DNA of 64,000 nucleotides from Salinispora arenicola (GTDB lineage Bacteria; Actinomycetota; Actinomycetes; Mycobacteriales; Micromonosporaceae). Made by a program: the position numbers and the translations under genes. The notes beneath the pieces are model-generated. The model was not told where the DNA came from, made no database searches, and worked only from the letters and a program-made list of their open reading frames with translations. The DNA is taken from assembly GCF_006716065.1 (NCBI RefSeq), contig NZ_VFOL01000001.1, positions 5,084,001-5,148,000 of the forward strand, read 5' to 3'. Shown one piece after another: positions 15,437-23,879 of this stretch; within the stretch, counting starts at the first letter, position 1, and the number at the start of each line of letters is the position of its first letter.

Positions 15437-16852
15437 TCACTCGGCGTGCGTTCCCACCGACCAGGTGGCATCGTCCGCACCACCGACCCACACGGTCTTG
15501 GTGTTGCAGAACTCGCGCATTCCCAGCGCGGACAGTTCCCGGCCGTACCCGGAGTTCTTCACCCCGCCGAACGGCAGCTCCGGAAAGGATGTGGTCATAC
15601 CGTTGACGAAGACGTTGCCAGCCTCCAAGTCGATGGCGAACCACTCCTGTTCCCGCTGATCTCGAGTCCAGGCGTTCGCGCCGAGCCCGAACGCGGTGCC
15701 GTTGGCAACCTCGATCGCCTCGTCGTACGACGACACCCGGTACAGCCCGGCGACCGGCCCGAATACCTCCTCGGTCCACATCCGCATCTCCGGGGTGAGG
15801 TCGGTGACGACGGTGGGCGGGTAGTACCAGCCGTCCCGCTCCGGCCGCTGACCACCACAGAGGATGGTCGCACCCAGGTCAACGGCGTCGCGTACCTGGT
15901 CGATGATCTCAGCACGGCCTCCTTCGCTGGCGAGCGGACCCACCTCGGTGCTGTCCTCCATCGGGTCACCCACCCGCAGCGCGGACATACGCGCGGCGAA
16001 CCGCTCCGCGAAGGCGTCGAACACGTCGGTGTGCACGATGAAGCGCTTCGCGGCGATACAGGACTGGCCGTTGTTCTGGCAACGGGCGACGGTGGCGACC
16101 TCGGCGGCCCGGTCCAGATCGGCCGAGGGCATCACCACGAACGGGTCGCTGCCGCCGAGTTCCAACACGGTCTTCTTCAACTCCCGGCCAGCGATCTGGG
16201 CGATGGCACGGCCCGCACGCTCGCTGCCGGTGAGCGTCGCGGCGCGGACCCGGGGGTCACTCAGAATGGACTCCACCGCGTCGGAGCCGACCAGCAGCGC
16301 ACCGAACGCACCTTCCGGAAAGCCGGCCCGGCGGAACAGATCCGCCAGATAGAGAGCGGTCTGTGGCACATTCGAGGCGTGCTTGAGCAGGCCGGTGTTG
16401 CCGGCCATCAGCGCCGGCGCGGCGAAGCGCAGCACCTGCCAGAATGGGAAGTTCCACGGCATCACCGCGAGCACCGGCCCGATCGGTTGGTACCGCACGA
16501 ACGCCCGGGTCGCACCGACGCTCGCCGCGTCAGCGGGCTCGTCGGCGAGGAACTCGGGTGCCTTCCTCGCATAGAAGCGGCAGGCGCTGGCGCACTTGGT
16601 CACCTCGGCCCGTGCGGCGGCGTACGTCTTGCCCATCTCCGCGGTCGCCATTCGGGCGGCCTCGTCACGCTCGACGTCGAGTAGGTCAGCGGCCCGGTCG
16701 AGCCAGGCAGCGCGCTGCGCGACGGTGGTGTCGCGCAGGTTCCGGTACGCGAGGTGGCTACGGTCGATCGCCGCATCGGTCTGCTCGGGCGAGAAGGGCT
16801 CGTACGTCCTGACTGTCCGTCCGGTGGCGGGGTTTGTGGTGGCGATGGACAT
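15437..16852 (-). CDS. NAD(P)-dependent succinate-semialdehyde dehydrogenase
   Basis: A 471-residue aldehyde dehydrogenase, full length for the family. The catalytic set is present: Asn in MPWNFPFWQ (about residue 134), Glu231 in LELGGSDPFVV and nucleophile Cys265 in QNNGQSCIAAKRF. The LKHASNVPQTA and TGSERAGRAIA stretches and overall pattern match the GabD/Sad-type enzymes of actinomycetes. These oxidise succinate semialdehyde to succinate with NAD(P)+ in 4-aminobutyrate breakdown; related aldehydes are possible. No aminotransferase gene is adjacent. The small DUF6343-like gene ends its frame upstream by 12 bases and the two probably form an operon. A short hairpin (GCACGC/GCGTGC) overlaps the stop-codon region and may end transcription. 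Confidence 0.88.
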   Translation of the reverse strand: MSIATTNPATGRTVRTYEPFSPEQTDAAIDRSHLAYRNLRDTTVAQRAAWLDRAADLLDVERDEAARMATAEMGKTYAAARAEVTKCASACRFYARKAPEFLADEPADAASVGATRAFVRYQPIGPVLAVMPWNFPFWQVLRFAAPALMAGNTGLLKHASNVPQTALYLADLFRRAGFPEGAFGALLVGSDAVESILSDPRVRAATLTGSERAGRAIAQIAGRELKKTVLELGGSDPFVVMPSADLDRAAEVATVARCQNNGQSCIAAKRFIVHTDVFDAFAERFAARMSALRVGDPMEDSTEVGPLASEGGRAEIIDQVRDAVDLGATILCGGQRPERDGWYYPPTVVTDLTPEMRMWTEEVFGPVAGLYRVSSYDEAIEVANGTAFGLGANAWTRDQREQEWFAIDLEAGNVFVNGMTTSFPELPFGGVKNSGYGRELSALGMREFCNTKTVWVGGADDATWSVGTHAE

Positions 16853-16864
16853 GACGAACTCCTG

Positions 16865-17128
16865 TCACTCGAACAACGAGTGCCGGGTTCCCGGCTCCTC
16901 CCGACGGCGGGCGATCCGTCGCCGCTGGATGATCACCAGGTCAACGGCGGCCACCACGGCGAAGAGAACACCGAGCACGCCCAGCCACACCACCCCGGCG
17001 CGGAACGCCAACGCGCCGAGAACAGCCATGGTGACCAGGCCGAAGGTGGCGAGCACGAGGCGAAGGTTGAGCGCGCTGTAGGCGTGGCCGACGGTGCCGC
17101 GGGCGCGCCGCGGCTGCGATCTCGTCAT
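16865..17128 (-). CDS. Small membrane protein (DUF6343-like)
   Basis: An 87-residue protein with a basic N-terminus, two hydrophobic segments near residues 23-43 and 46-66, and a strongly basic C-terminal tail (QRRRIARRREE). The ALNLRLVLATFGLVTMAVLG pattern resembles the DUF6343 family of two-span actinomycete proteins; I am not certain of the family. It lies 12 bases before the dehydrogenase start on the same strand, so the pair is likely co-transcribed. The start region at 17128 is divergent from the monooxygenase-like gene. A perfect 20-base palindrome lies between them and could control both. Confidence 0.72.
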   Translation of the reverse strand: MTRSQPRRARGTVGHAYSALNLRLVLATFGLVTMAVLGALAFRAGVVWLGVLGVLFAVVAAVDLVIIQRRRIARRREEPGTRHSLFE

Positions 17129-17205
17129 CCCCCGACCTACCCGCCCAGGGCTCGGCTAACCAGAGGCGCCCCGCCGGACGGTTGTTCCGCCCCCGAGGGC
17201 CGGGG

Positions 17206-17225
17206 GTGGTGAGTCGACTCACCAC
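17206..17225. promoter_or_regulatory. Perfect 20-base palindrome in a divergent promoter region
   Basis: GTGGTGAGTCGACTCACCAC is its own reverse complement. It lies 78 bases before the DUF6343-like start (minus) and 71 bases before the monooxygenase-like start (plus), so it looks like an operator for a dimeric regulator. The regulator is not obvious nearby. Confidence 0.6.
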
Positions 17226-17295
17226 GTGGGTTAGGCGCGTTACACCTGCCCGCCGCGCGCAGGTCGATCCGGGTTGCGGCGGGGAGCATGGAGGC

Positions 17296-17895
17296 ATGAC
17301 CACGACGCCCGCGTTGCCCGTTACCGTCGCGATCGCGCGGCGCACCGACCCCGCTCGGACGCACGAGATGGTGGCGTGGATGCGCGCGGGAACCGCGCTG
17401 GCAGAGGCGTTCCCCGGGTTTCTCGGGGCCGGGTGGATCCGCAGCGCCCCCGGGTCCGGTGAGTGGCACATGCTCTATCGGTTCGCCGACAACGAGACGC
17501 TGCGTCGCTGGGAGGAGTCACCACAACGGCATTGGTGGCTGGCCTCGGCGCAGGGCGTCGTCGAGCACACCCGGGTGGAGCGCCGGACCGGCGTCGAGGG
17601 CTGGTTCACGCTGCATGGGCAGGCTGTCGAGCCGGTCAGCGCGGAGCCGACCGTTCCGCCACCGTCGCCACCGCGCTGGAAGCAGGCGGTGACGATCTGG
17701 CTGGCGTTCTTTCCCCTCAACCTGGCCGCGACGCTACTGACCGGCTGGTTCATCCCGAACGTCCCGGTACCAGCCCGCGTACTGATCATGAGTTTGACGC
17801 TGACGCCGCTGATGACGTACCTGGTACTGCCCCGGATCACCCACGCACTCGGCTGGTGGTTGCACGGCCGACGTCCCGGTCACCGGTTCCGGTGA
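17296..17895 (+). CDS. Antibiotic-biosynthesis-monooxygenase-like membrane protein
   Basis: A 199-residue protein. Residues 8-100 fit the ABM dimeric ferredoxin-like fold (VTVAIARRTDPARTHEMVAW, then FPGFLGAGWIRSAPGSGEWH, then RFADNETLRRWEESPQRHWW). Residues 130-180 hold two or three transmembrane helices (TIWLAFFPLNLAATLLTGWF, VLIMSLTLTPLMTYLVL), and the tail is basic. This ABM-plus-membrane architecture is found in uncharacterised bacterial proteins. Isolated ABM domains can oxidise aromatic polyketides or act as dimerisation modules, so activity is open. The ATG at 17296 has GGAGG directly upstream. A palindrome and a possible promoter precede it. It converges on a 47-residue gene and a hairpin sits between them. 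Confidence 0.8.
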   Translation: MTTTPALPVTVAIARRTDPARTHEMVAWMRAGTALAEAFPGFLGAGWIRSAPGSGEWHMLYRFADNETLRRWEESPQRHWWLASAQGVVEHTRVERRTGVEGWFTLHGQAVEPVSAEPTVPPPSPPRWKQAVTIWLAFFPLNLAATLLTGWFIPNVPVPARVLIMSLTLTPLMTYLVLPRITHALGWWLHGRRPGHRFR

Positions 17896-17932
17896 CGCCG
17901 GTTGACAAGCGACGCTTGGTTCAGCGGCAACC

Positions 17933-17952
17933 CCCGCACCCCACCGTGCGGG
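17933..17952 (+). terminator. Hairpin after the monooxygenase-like gene
   Basis: CCCGCAC (17933-17939) pairs with GTGCGGG (17946-17952) across a 6-base loop, 37 bases past the stop codon, in the convergent gap. Confidence 0.55.
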
Positions 17953-18034
17953 CGGTAGCGGACCCGAGTCCGCGCGGCGAGGTCCTTGCCGGGAGTCGGT
18001 CCCGGTGTGCTCCCGGCCTCGCGGTCGGGCAGAG

Positions 18035-18178
18035 TCAGCGAAGGCGCCTGAGCTTCAGGGCAAGCCCCTGCAGCTTCCGCCGCGTGGCTGGTTTGGCCAG
18101 TTCCCGCCGGCCCCGCGCGATCAGTTGCTGTCCCCTGGGGGAACCCAGTAACGCCCCGATCCGGTGGATAAGTGACAT
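18035..18178 (-). CDS. Small basic protein (47 residues)
   Basis: A 47-residue frame starts at the ATG at 18178 with a near-perfect AAGGAGGG ribosome site five bases upstream. The product (MSLIHRIGALLGSPRGQQLI...GLALKLRRLR) is strongly basic and could form two amphipathic helices. There is no signal peptide or membrane span. I do not recognise a characterised family; the excellent ribosome site and balanced composition support a real gene. The 342 bases upstream to the PAC2 gene hold no other gene. They contain a GC-rich hairpin (ACGGGCGCC/GGCGCCCGT, 18229-18255) that may be a promoter-region structure. Confidence 0.68.
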   Translation of the reverse strand: MSLIHRIGALLGSPRGQQLIARGRRELAKPATRRKLQGLALKLRRLR

Positions 18179-18520
18179 GTCGCCCTCCTTCGGTACTGCT
18201 CTATCCAGGTGTACCTTGCGGCGGCAACACGGGCGCCGAGGGCGCTGGCGCCCGTTGTCCGCTGCGGCAGGACGGGCATGAGCCACGGCCGGGTCGAGGC
18301 AGGCCCGCCCCCACCACAGCCCCCGTCGGCCCCGGTGCGCCGTCCACCGCGTCCCACCGGTCGCCGTCCGATCGAGGCTCACCTCGTCCGTCCGGTGGAC
18401 CCGGCCCAGCAATCCGGCCGGGGGGCGCGGAGGAATGCCGCGCGGCTGCGGGTAGTTTCCCCAACCGGGTGCCGTCCGTGCGCGACGGGCCCGTAGGCAC
18501 ACCCAGGGAGGTCCGCACCG

Positions 18521-19441
18521 GTGCTCGACCCACACGAGCTCTACGAACTCGCCGACGATCTGCCCGACCTCGGGCAGCCCGTCCTGATCCAGGCGCTCTC
18601 CGGCTTCGTCGACGCCGGTAACGCCACCCGGTTGGCCCGCGAGCAACTGCTCACCTCGCTCGATGCGCGGCCGGTGGCCCGGTTCGACCTGGACCAGCTC
18701 TTCGACTACCGCTCGCGCCGGCCGGTGATGACCTTCGTCGAGGACCACTGGGAGTCCTACGACGCTCCGGCCCTGGAACTGCACCTGCTCCGCGACGACG
18801 CCGACACCCCGTTTCTCCTGCTCACCGGCCCGGAGCCGGACCTGCAGTGGGAACGTTTCGTCGCCGCCGTGGCCGGGCTCGCCACCCGGCTGGACGTCCG
18901 GCTGACCGTCGGGCTCAACGCCATCCCGATGGCGGTGCCACACACCCGCCGCACCGGTGTCACCGCGCACGCCACCCGGCGTGAGCTGACCGCAGGCTAC
19001 GAGCCGTGGCTGCAACGTGTGCAGGTGCCGGGCAGCGTGGGATACCTGCTCGAATACCGCCTCGGCGAGCAGGGGCGCGACGCACTGGGCTTTGCCGCAC
19101 ACGTGCCGCACTACGTCGCGCAGACCGAGTACCCCGCCGCGGCCGAGGTGCTGCTCTCCTCGGTGTCGCGCAGCACCGGGCTACTCCTGCCCTGCGACGA
19201 ACTGCGGGCCGCGACCGAGGCGGTCCGGACGGAAATCGACCGACAGGTCGCCCAGACCGAGGACGCCGCGGCGCTGGTTCAGGCGCTCGAGGAACAGTAC
19301 GACGCCTTCACCCGCGGGCGCGGCCAGCCGAACCTCCTCAACACTGGGGCGGGGTCCCTGCCGACCGCCGACGAACTCGGCGCCGAGTTGGAACGCTTCC
19401 TGGCCGAGCAGACCCGCCCCAACGACAACCCGGGCGGCTGA
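18521..19441 (+). CDS. PAC2 family protein
   Basis: The 306-residue cytosolic protein belongs to the PAC2 family, related to eukaryotic and archaeal proteasome-assembly chaperones and common in actinobacteria, which carry proteasomes. Recognisable parts are the early PVLIQALSGFVDAGNATRLA strand-helix, FLLLTGPEPDLQWERFVAAV in the centre and LTVGLNAIPMAVPHTRRTGV. A helical C-terminal part includes LVQALEEQYDAFTRGRGQPN. The role in bacteria is inferred only from the family. The start is the GTG at 18521, with GGGAGG nine bases upstream. Exonuclease III follows 126 bases later on the same strand, preceded by its own -10-like box. Confidence 0.9.
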   Translation: MLDPHELYELADDLPDLGQPVLIQALSGFVDAGNATRLAREQLLTSLDARPVARFDLDQLFDYRSRRPVMTFVEDHWESYDAPALELHLLRDDADTPFLLLTGPEPDLQWERFVAAVAGLATRLDVRLTVGLNAIPMAVPHTRRTGVTAHATRRELTAGYEPWLQRVQVPGSVGYLLEYRLGEQGRDALGFAAHVPHYVAQTEYPAAAEVLLSSVSRSTGLLLPCDELRAATEAVRTEIDRQVAQTEDAAALVQALEEQYDAFTRGRGQPNLLNTGAGSLPTADELGAELERFLAEQTRPNDNPGG

Positions 19442-19567
19442 ACCGGTCGTGGCGGCCCGGCTGTACCGAGCCGGTCGGGGAGGGCGCGTGGCGCCCTCCC
19501 CGGCAGCCCGCCCGCGACACGCGCCGCGCGGACAGCGGGCCGGCGACGAATCGGGCAGGCTGGAGAC

Positions 19568-20365
19568 ATGCGCCTGGCGACGTGGAACGTCAACTCCGTG
19601 AAGGCCCGCCTGCCTCGGCTGCTCGACTGGTTGGCGGGCACCCAACCGGACGTCGTCTGCCTCCAGGAGACGAAGTGCCCGGACGGCGCCTTCCCGGTGG
19701 CCGAGGTTGGCGCGCTGGGCTACACGGTCGCCAGCCACAGCGACGGCAGATGGAACGGGGTTGCCATCCTGTCCCGGGTCGGCCTGACCGAGGTCACCGT
19801 CGGGTTCCCTGGCGAGCCGGGCTTCCCGGACCCGGAGGCCCGCGCTCTCGCCGCCACCTGCGCCGGTCTGCGGGTCTGGTCGGTGTACGTACCAAACGGC
19901 CGGACCCCCGACGACCCGCACTACGCGTACAAGCTGGCCTGGCTCGGCGCACTGCGGGACGCGCTGGAGGTCGAGCTGACCGGCGGCCCGCCGTTGGCGG
20001 TGTGCGGCGACTTCAACGTGGCTCCCACGGACGCCGACGTGTGGGATCCGGCCCTGTTCACCGGCTCCACCCACGTCACGCCCGCCGAGCGGGCCGCACT
20101 CTCGGCGCTGCGTGACCTGGGCCTGGCCGACGTGGTGCCAACCCCGATGAAGGGCCCCCACCCGTTCACCTACTGGGACTATCGGGCGGGGATGTTCCAC
20201 CAGAACAAGGGCATGCGAATCGACCTGGTGTACGCCTCGGCTCCGTTCACCCGCGCGGTCAGCGCCGCGTACGTGGACCGGGAGGCCCGCAAGGGCAAGG
20301 GTCCGTCCGACCATGCCCCGATCGTGGTGGACGCTGATCTGGTCCCGGCTGTCGAGACGTTCTGA
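19568..20365 (+). CDS. xth: Exodeoxyribonuclease III
   Basis: A 265-residue enzyme of the exonuclease III/AP endonuclease family, which cuts DNA at abasic sites and trims 3' ends in base-excision repair. The metal-binding residues are visible: Asn in LATWNVNSVKARL, Glu in CLQETKCPD, Asp and Asn in CGDFNVAPTDADV, and the catalytic Asp-His pair in GPSDHAPIVVD at the end. The length is normal. CAGGCT followed by GGAGAC precedes the ATG by a few bases, so the message may be leaderless or have a very short leader. It stands alone, with PAC2 upstream and a gene-poor gap downstream. Confidence 0.95.
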   Translation: MRLATWNVNSVKARLPRLLDWLAGTQPDVVCLQETKCPDGAFPVAEVGALGYTVASHSDGRWNGVAILSRVGLTEVTVGFPGEPGFPDPEARALAATCAGLRVWSVYVPNGRTPDDPHYAYKLAWLGALRDALEVELTGGPPLAVCGDFNVAPTDADVWDPALFTGSTHVTPAERAALSALRDLGLADVVPTPMKGPHPFTYWDYRAGMFHQNKGMRIDLVYASAPFTRAVSAAYVDREARKGKGPSDHAPIVVDADLVPAVETF

Positions 20366-20787
20366 GCCCCGTCGGCGACGGCCCGACCCACCGATGTGAC
20401 TACCGCGCGTCAACGACGGTTCACGCCGTCAATCGCCCGACCACTGCCGCTGGTCATCGATTGTGCGGGCGAGAACCAACATCATCCGAGCACGGCCCGG
20501 GCAGTGCCACCGCCCGGTACCGGCGGACGTCGACCTGCCGGCCCGCACCGACTCCGGCTACAGCCGGGTGGGCTGCCACCAATAGGATTACGGTAACGGG
20601 ATACCATCGCGACCACACCCGGTCGGCCGAGGGTCACTCACCGCAGGATTGACATCAATAGCACCGTCGGGGATATTTCTAGTGGCACGTCGGCACACGG
20701 GACGGAGAAGGTTAAGCCTGGAGATCCTCACCGACAGCGTGCGCGAATAGGACCGACAATTCCCCTGCACCAGGTACGGATAGGCGA

Positions 20788-21660
20788 ATGATGATCAATC
20801 GTACGATTGAATTCACCAAACAACACGCGCCCAATTCTATGCGTATCGCGGCGCGACGCGCGCAACTCGAGGCTCGCAACACGACAAAGCGCCTGGCAGT
20901 ACCAGTGGTCAGCAGATGCGAATTCGATAACATCTACCACTGCACGGTACTCAAAACCGGCAGTCAATGGATAAAGGCCCTGTTCAGCGATTCAACCGTC
21001 TACCGCCATTCCGGCCTACTACCCTATGACCCACGCTTCTACCGGCGACGCACGGCGCCGGTCATCCCATCCGGCCGTGCCGCCCTAGCCCTCTTCCGTT
21101 CCTACTCGCAGTTCCAGGAAATTTCGAAGCCCGGCACCTACCGCGCGTTCTTCGTCGTTCGTGACCCGCGCGACATCGTCGTTTCGAGCTACTTCTCCCT
21201 GCGAAACTCCCACGCACCGATGGGGGACATCCCGAAGGCCCGAAAAGACCTACAGGAGAGGTCCAAGAGGGAAGGGATGCGCTATGTCATCAGTCGCCTC
21301 ACCAAACAGAACCTCTTCCAGCAGCTTCGATCGTGGGCGGTCGCTCCGAACTCCGAGACCATCCGCCTGTTCCGTTATGAGGACCTGACCGGCGGGCAGC
21401 AGGCGGACGAGGTGGATCGACTGATGCGGCACTGTGGGATCAGCCTACCGCCGTCCGAACTGGAGGCCCTGCTCTCTCGCTACAGCTTCTCCAGGATGCG
21501 TAAGGACCAGGAGATCCCGGGAAAGATTCCCCATTACCGGAATGGCAAGGCCGGCGATTGGCGCAATCACTTTGATGACGAGCTGCACCGGGCATTCTCC
21601 GCAGCGACGGGCGACCTCGTCGAACTTCTCGGCTATCCGGCCCGGGACCAGGTTTCCTGA
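20788..21660 (+). CDS. Sulfotransferase domain protein
   Basis: A 290-residue protein of the P-loop sulfotransferase group, which moves sulfate from PAPS to an alcohol or amine. The 5'-phosphosulfate loop is LKTGSQWIKALFSD (a variant of the usual K-S-G-T form). The 3'-phosphate motif is FFVVRDPRDIVVSSYFSL, and the C-terminal PAPS-binding stretch is IPHYRNGKAGDWRNHF. No signal peptide or membrane span is seen. Its target is unknown. The gene is visibly less GC-rich than its neighbours, with many A/T-ending codons (ATT, AAA, AAT and an ATA) in the first third, suggesting acquisition from elsewhere. The 422 bases upstream (20366-20787) hold no gene that I can see. It converges on the sortase gene with six bases between stop codons. 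Confidence 0.87.
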   Translation: MMINRTIEFTKQHAPNSMRIAARRAQLEARNTTKRLAVPVVSRCEFDNIYHCTVLKTGSQWIKALFSDSTVYRHSGLLPYDPRFYRRRTAPVIPSGRAALALFRSYSQFQEISKPGTYRAFFVVRDPRDIVVSSYFSLRNSHAPMGDIPKARKDLQERSKREGMRYVISRLTKQNLFQQLRSWAVAPNSETIRLFRYEDLTGGQQADEVDRLMRHCGISLPPSELEALLSRYSFSRMRKDQEIPGKIPHYRNGKAGDWRNHFDDELHRAFSAATGDLVELLGYPARDQVS

Positions 21661-21666
21661 ACCGCG

Positions 21667-22332
21667 TCAGTCGTCACCACGCCTGGTTCCCGTCATCGTG
21701 GCGAAGGCGATGACGTTGTCGGCGTAGCCGGTACGGCCCCCCACCCAGGTCCCACCGCAGGTGATCAGGCGCAGCCCAGCCGGCCCGGCGTCGCCGTACA
21801 CTCGGTCGGCGGGGAGTCGGTCCTTGGGGAAGCGCTCCACCGAGTCGACCCGGAACTCCACCGCCGAGCCGTCGGCGCGGGTCACCTCGACCGTGTCGCC
21901 GGGGCGAAGCCGGTGCAGATCGACGAAGACCGACGGACCGCGCCTGGTGTCAACGTGACCGACGATGACCGCCGGCCCCGACTCGCCGGGAGCCGGCCCC
22001 CGGTCGTACCAGCCGGTCTCGTGGGCCCGCTCCAGCGGAGGAACGGCGATCGAGCCGTCCCGGGCCTGTCCCACCGGCATGATCGGTGCGGCGACGCCGA
22101 TCGCGGGAACGGCGAGACGGACCGGTCGACTGACGGTTGGCGCCTGCCCTTCGCCGCGACCGGAGCCGGCGATACCCGCCGTGCTCGCCCAGTCCAACGG
22201 GCCCGCGGTCCGTCCAAGCCCGGCACCGACGGCGAAGACCCCCGCCAGCACCAGCAACACGGCGAGTGGAAGAACCCACGGGCTGCGGCCGGCCCGTCGG
22301 CCGGCCGGGCGAGCGGTGCGGGACGTGGTCAT
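21667..22332 (-). CDS. Class F sortase
   Basis: A 221-residue transpeptidase of the class F (actinomycete) sortase group. A basic N-terminus is followed by one transmembrane helix near residues 18-40 and a Pro-rich linker. The sortase barrel then carries His126 (VIVGHVDT), Cys192 (LITCGG) and Arg200 (GRTGYADN), the expected catalytic triad. These enzymes join proteins bearing an LPXTG-like signal to the cell wall. The ATG at 22332 overlaps the stop codon of the upstream gene (ATGA), so the two are translated as a pair; the open frame before it is shadow. Its likely substrates include the overlapping gene product or the LPITG protein at 28.9 kb. Confidence 0.92.
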   Translation of the reverse strand: MTTSRTARPAGRRAGRSPWVLPLAVLLVLAGVFAVGAGLGRTAGPLDWASTAGIAGSGRGEGQAPTVSRPVRLAVPAIGVAAPIMPVGQARDGSIAVPPLERAHETGWYDRGPAPGESGPAVIVGHVDTRRGPSVFVDLHRLRPGDTVEVTRADGSAVEFRVDSVERFPKDRLPADRVYGDAGPAGLRLITCGGTWVGGRTGYADNVIAFATMTGTRRGDD

Positions 22333-22979
22333 CGGCGGGCGGCGCCGCGGAACCGACGGACGGACACCAGCCACACCACCAGTCCGGTCACGGCCAGCGC
22401 GATCCCGACCGGCAGCAGCAACCCGCCGACGACGTCGCCGGCCGATCCGCCGAATCCGGTGGCCGGGCCGCGACTGGGCCGCACCGACTTGACGACCTGG
22501 AGCATCGTCGACGCGGTCTCGCCGCCGCGGCACTCCAGCTTGACCCGGTAGCTGCCAGGCTGGGTCCGGTCACGCACCTTCGGCGTCGCGGTCAACAGCC
22601 CGTTGCTCGGCCGCACCTGGACGCGGCCAAACGCGTCGGACCAAACGACCGCCGGGATGGAGTTGTCCCGGCAACTCGCCCGGATCTCGACCAGGTAGCC
22701 GGCTTTCACCGTGCTCGGATTCACCTCGACGAAGACGTTCGACGGTCGCGGCCCCTCAGGTTGTCTGGGCGCGACCGCCAGCAGGACCGCCCCCTCGGGC
22801 GTGGGCGCCGTTGCCCGGCCGGTCCACGCCGACGCCATTTCGGCAGCACCGGGTGCGGCCGACGCCGCTCGGGCAGCCGCTGACCCGGCCGTCGCGATAC
22901 CGGCCCCGACGGCGAGCAACGGGCCGACGATCGCGACCGCGACCGACGCCAGCAGGCCACCGCGGGTCACCCTCACCAC
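22329..22979 (-). CDS. Secreted, membrane-anchored protein paired with sortase
   Basis: A 216-residue protein. The N-terminus (MVRVTRGGLLASVAVAIVGP) is a signal peptide or anchor, ending at an Ala-rich AGSAAARAAS stretch. The middle holds about 120 residues of beta-type sequence (VFVEVNPSTVKAGYLVEIRA; PGSYRVKLECRG) that reads like a secreted immunoglobulin-like domain. The C-terminus has GPATGFGGSAGD, a hydrophobic helix (VVGGLLLPVGIALAVTGLVV) and a basic tail (RRFRGAARR), the layout of a sortase signal but without a clean LPXTG. The GTG at 22979 has GGGAGGGGG upstream. The stop codon overlaps the sortase start. Gene order is conserved in many actinomycetes, though the function is unknown. 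Confidence 0.75.
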   Translation of the reverse strand: MVRVTRGGLLASVAVAIVGPLLAVGAGIATAGSAAARAASAAPGAAEMASAWTGRATAPTPEGAVLLAVAPRQPEGPRPSNVFVEVNPSTVKAGYLVEIRASCRDNSIPAVVWSDAFGRVQVRPSNGLLTATPKVRDRTQPGSYRVKLECRGGETASTMLQVVKSVRPSRGPATGFGGSAGDVVGGLLLPVGIALAVTGLVVWLVSVRRFRGAARR

Positions 22980-23084
22980 AACCCCCTCCCGACCGGGCCG
23001 GGCAGCACGAACGCCCGGCCTGTCGTACGGGGAATCCCGACATCCCCCGTCGCACATCACATCCGATCCGGCGCGGTCCTCGCG

Positions 23085-23090
23085 TACGCT
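23085..23090 (+). promoter_or_regulatory. -10-like box for trmB (leaderless start)
   Basis: TACGCT ends nine bases before the GTG at 23100 and no ribosome site lies between, so the transcript would begin at or near the start codon. Confidence 0.4.
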
Positions 23091-23099
23091 CGGATCGCT

Positions 23100-23801
23100 G
23101 TGACCATCACCGACTTCCACCCCACCGCGCCCGCGCGGAGTATCCGGACGTTCCACCCGCGACGCGGCCGGATGTCGCCGCGCCAAACCGGGGCGCTGCA
23201 ACGGCTGTGGCCGCGCTATGGCCTGACCGTCCCGAAGGTGCCCGGCACTCCGGTGGAGCCGGATGTCCTGTTCCCGCGCCGGGCGCCCCTGGTGCTGGAG
23301 ATCGGTTCCGGGATGGGCGACGCCACCGTGGCGATGGCCTCCGCCGATCCCGATCGAGACTATCTGGCGGTCGAGGTGCACACGCCGGGAATCGCCAACC
23401 TCCTCGACCTGGTGGAGCAACAGTCCCTGAGCAACGTCCGGGTCGCCGAGGGCGACGCGTTGGACCTGGTCAGCGGCCTGCCCGCGGATTCACTCGACGC
23501 GGTGCACATCTTCTTCCCGGACCCGTGGCCAAAATCCCGCCATCACAAACGGCGCATCATCCAGCCCGGTCACGTCGCCCTGCTGCGCTCCCGGCTGGCG
23601 GCCGGTGGCACGCTGCACTGCGCGACGGACTGGGCCGAATACGCCGAGGCCATGCGGCGGACTCTGGACGCCGATCCCGGGTTGGTGAACCCGCACGACG
23701 GGTTCGCGCCACGCCCCGCGCACCGCCCGGTGACCAGGTTCGAACGCCGCGCCCTGGCCGCCGGCCGACCGGTGGCCGACCTGGTCTACCGCCGCTGCTG
23801 A
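23100..23801 (+). CDS. trmB: tRNA (guanine-N7)-methyltransferase TrmB
   Basis: The 233-residue SAM-dependent enzyme makes m7G46 in tRNA. The SAM motif is LEIGSGMGDATVAMA, followed by the acidic LAVEVHTPGIANLL. The signature VHIFFPDPWPKSRHHKRRI is diagnostic of TrmB, and the T-x-x-E-like end is TRFERRALAAGRPVADL. The N-terminal 45 residues (RSIRTFHPRRGRMSPRQTGA) carry the FHPRRGR motif of actinobacterial members. The start is GTG 23100. The sortase operon diverges from here. The helicase gene follows 78 bases after the stop codon and could share a transcript. Confidence 0.95.
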   Translation: MTITDFHPTAPARSIRTFHPRRGRMSPRQTGALQRLWPRYGLTVPKVPGTPVEPDVLFPRRAPLVLEIGSGMGDATVAMASADPDRDYLAVEVHTPGIANLLDLVEQQSLSNVRVAEGDALDLVSGLPADSLDAVHIFFPDPWPKSRHHKRRIIQPGHVALLRSRLAAGGTLHCATDWAEYAEAMRRTLDADPGLVNPHDGFAPRPAHRPVTRFERRALAAGRPVADLVYRRC

Positions 23802-23879
23802 GGGTCAGCCCACACCGCGAGCACGGAGGGCCGGCCCGGTTGGCACCCGGGTCGCGGGTCCAGGCACCATGGACCCGCC

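Noticed and set aside
3469..21660. A natural-product gene cluster linking the SAHH-like protein, permease, monooxygenase-like protein and sulfotransferase
   Set aside because: They are separated by many housekeeping genes on both strands, and no synthase, cyclase or methyltransferase core is present.
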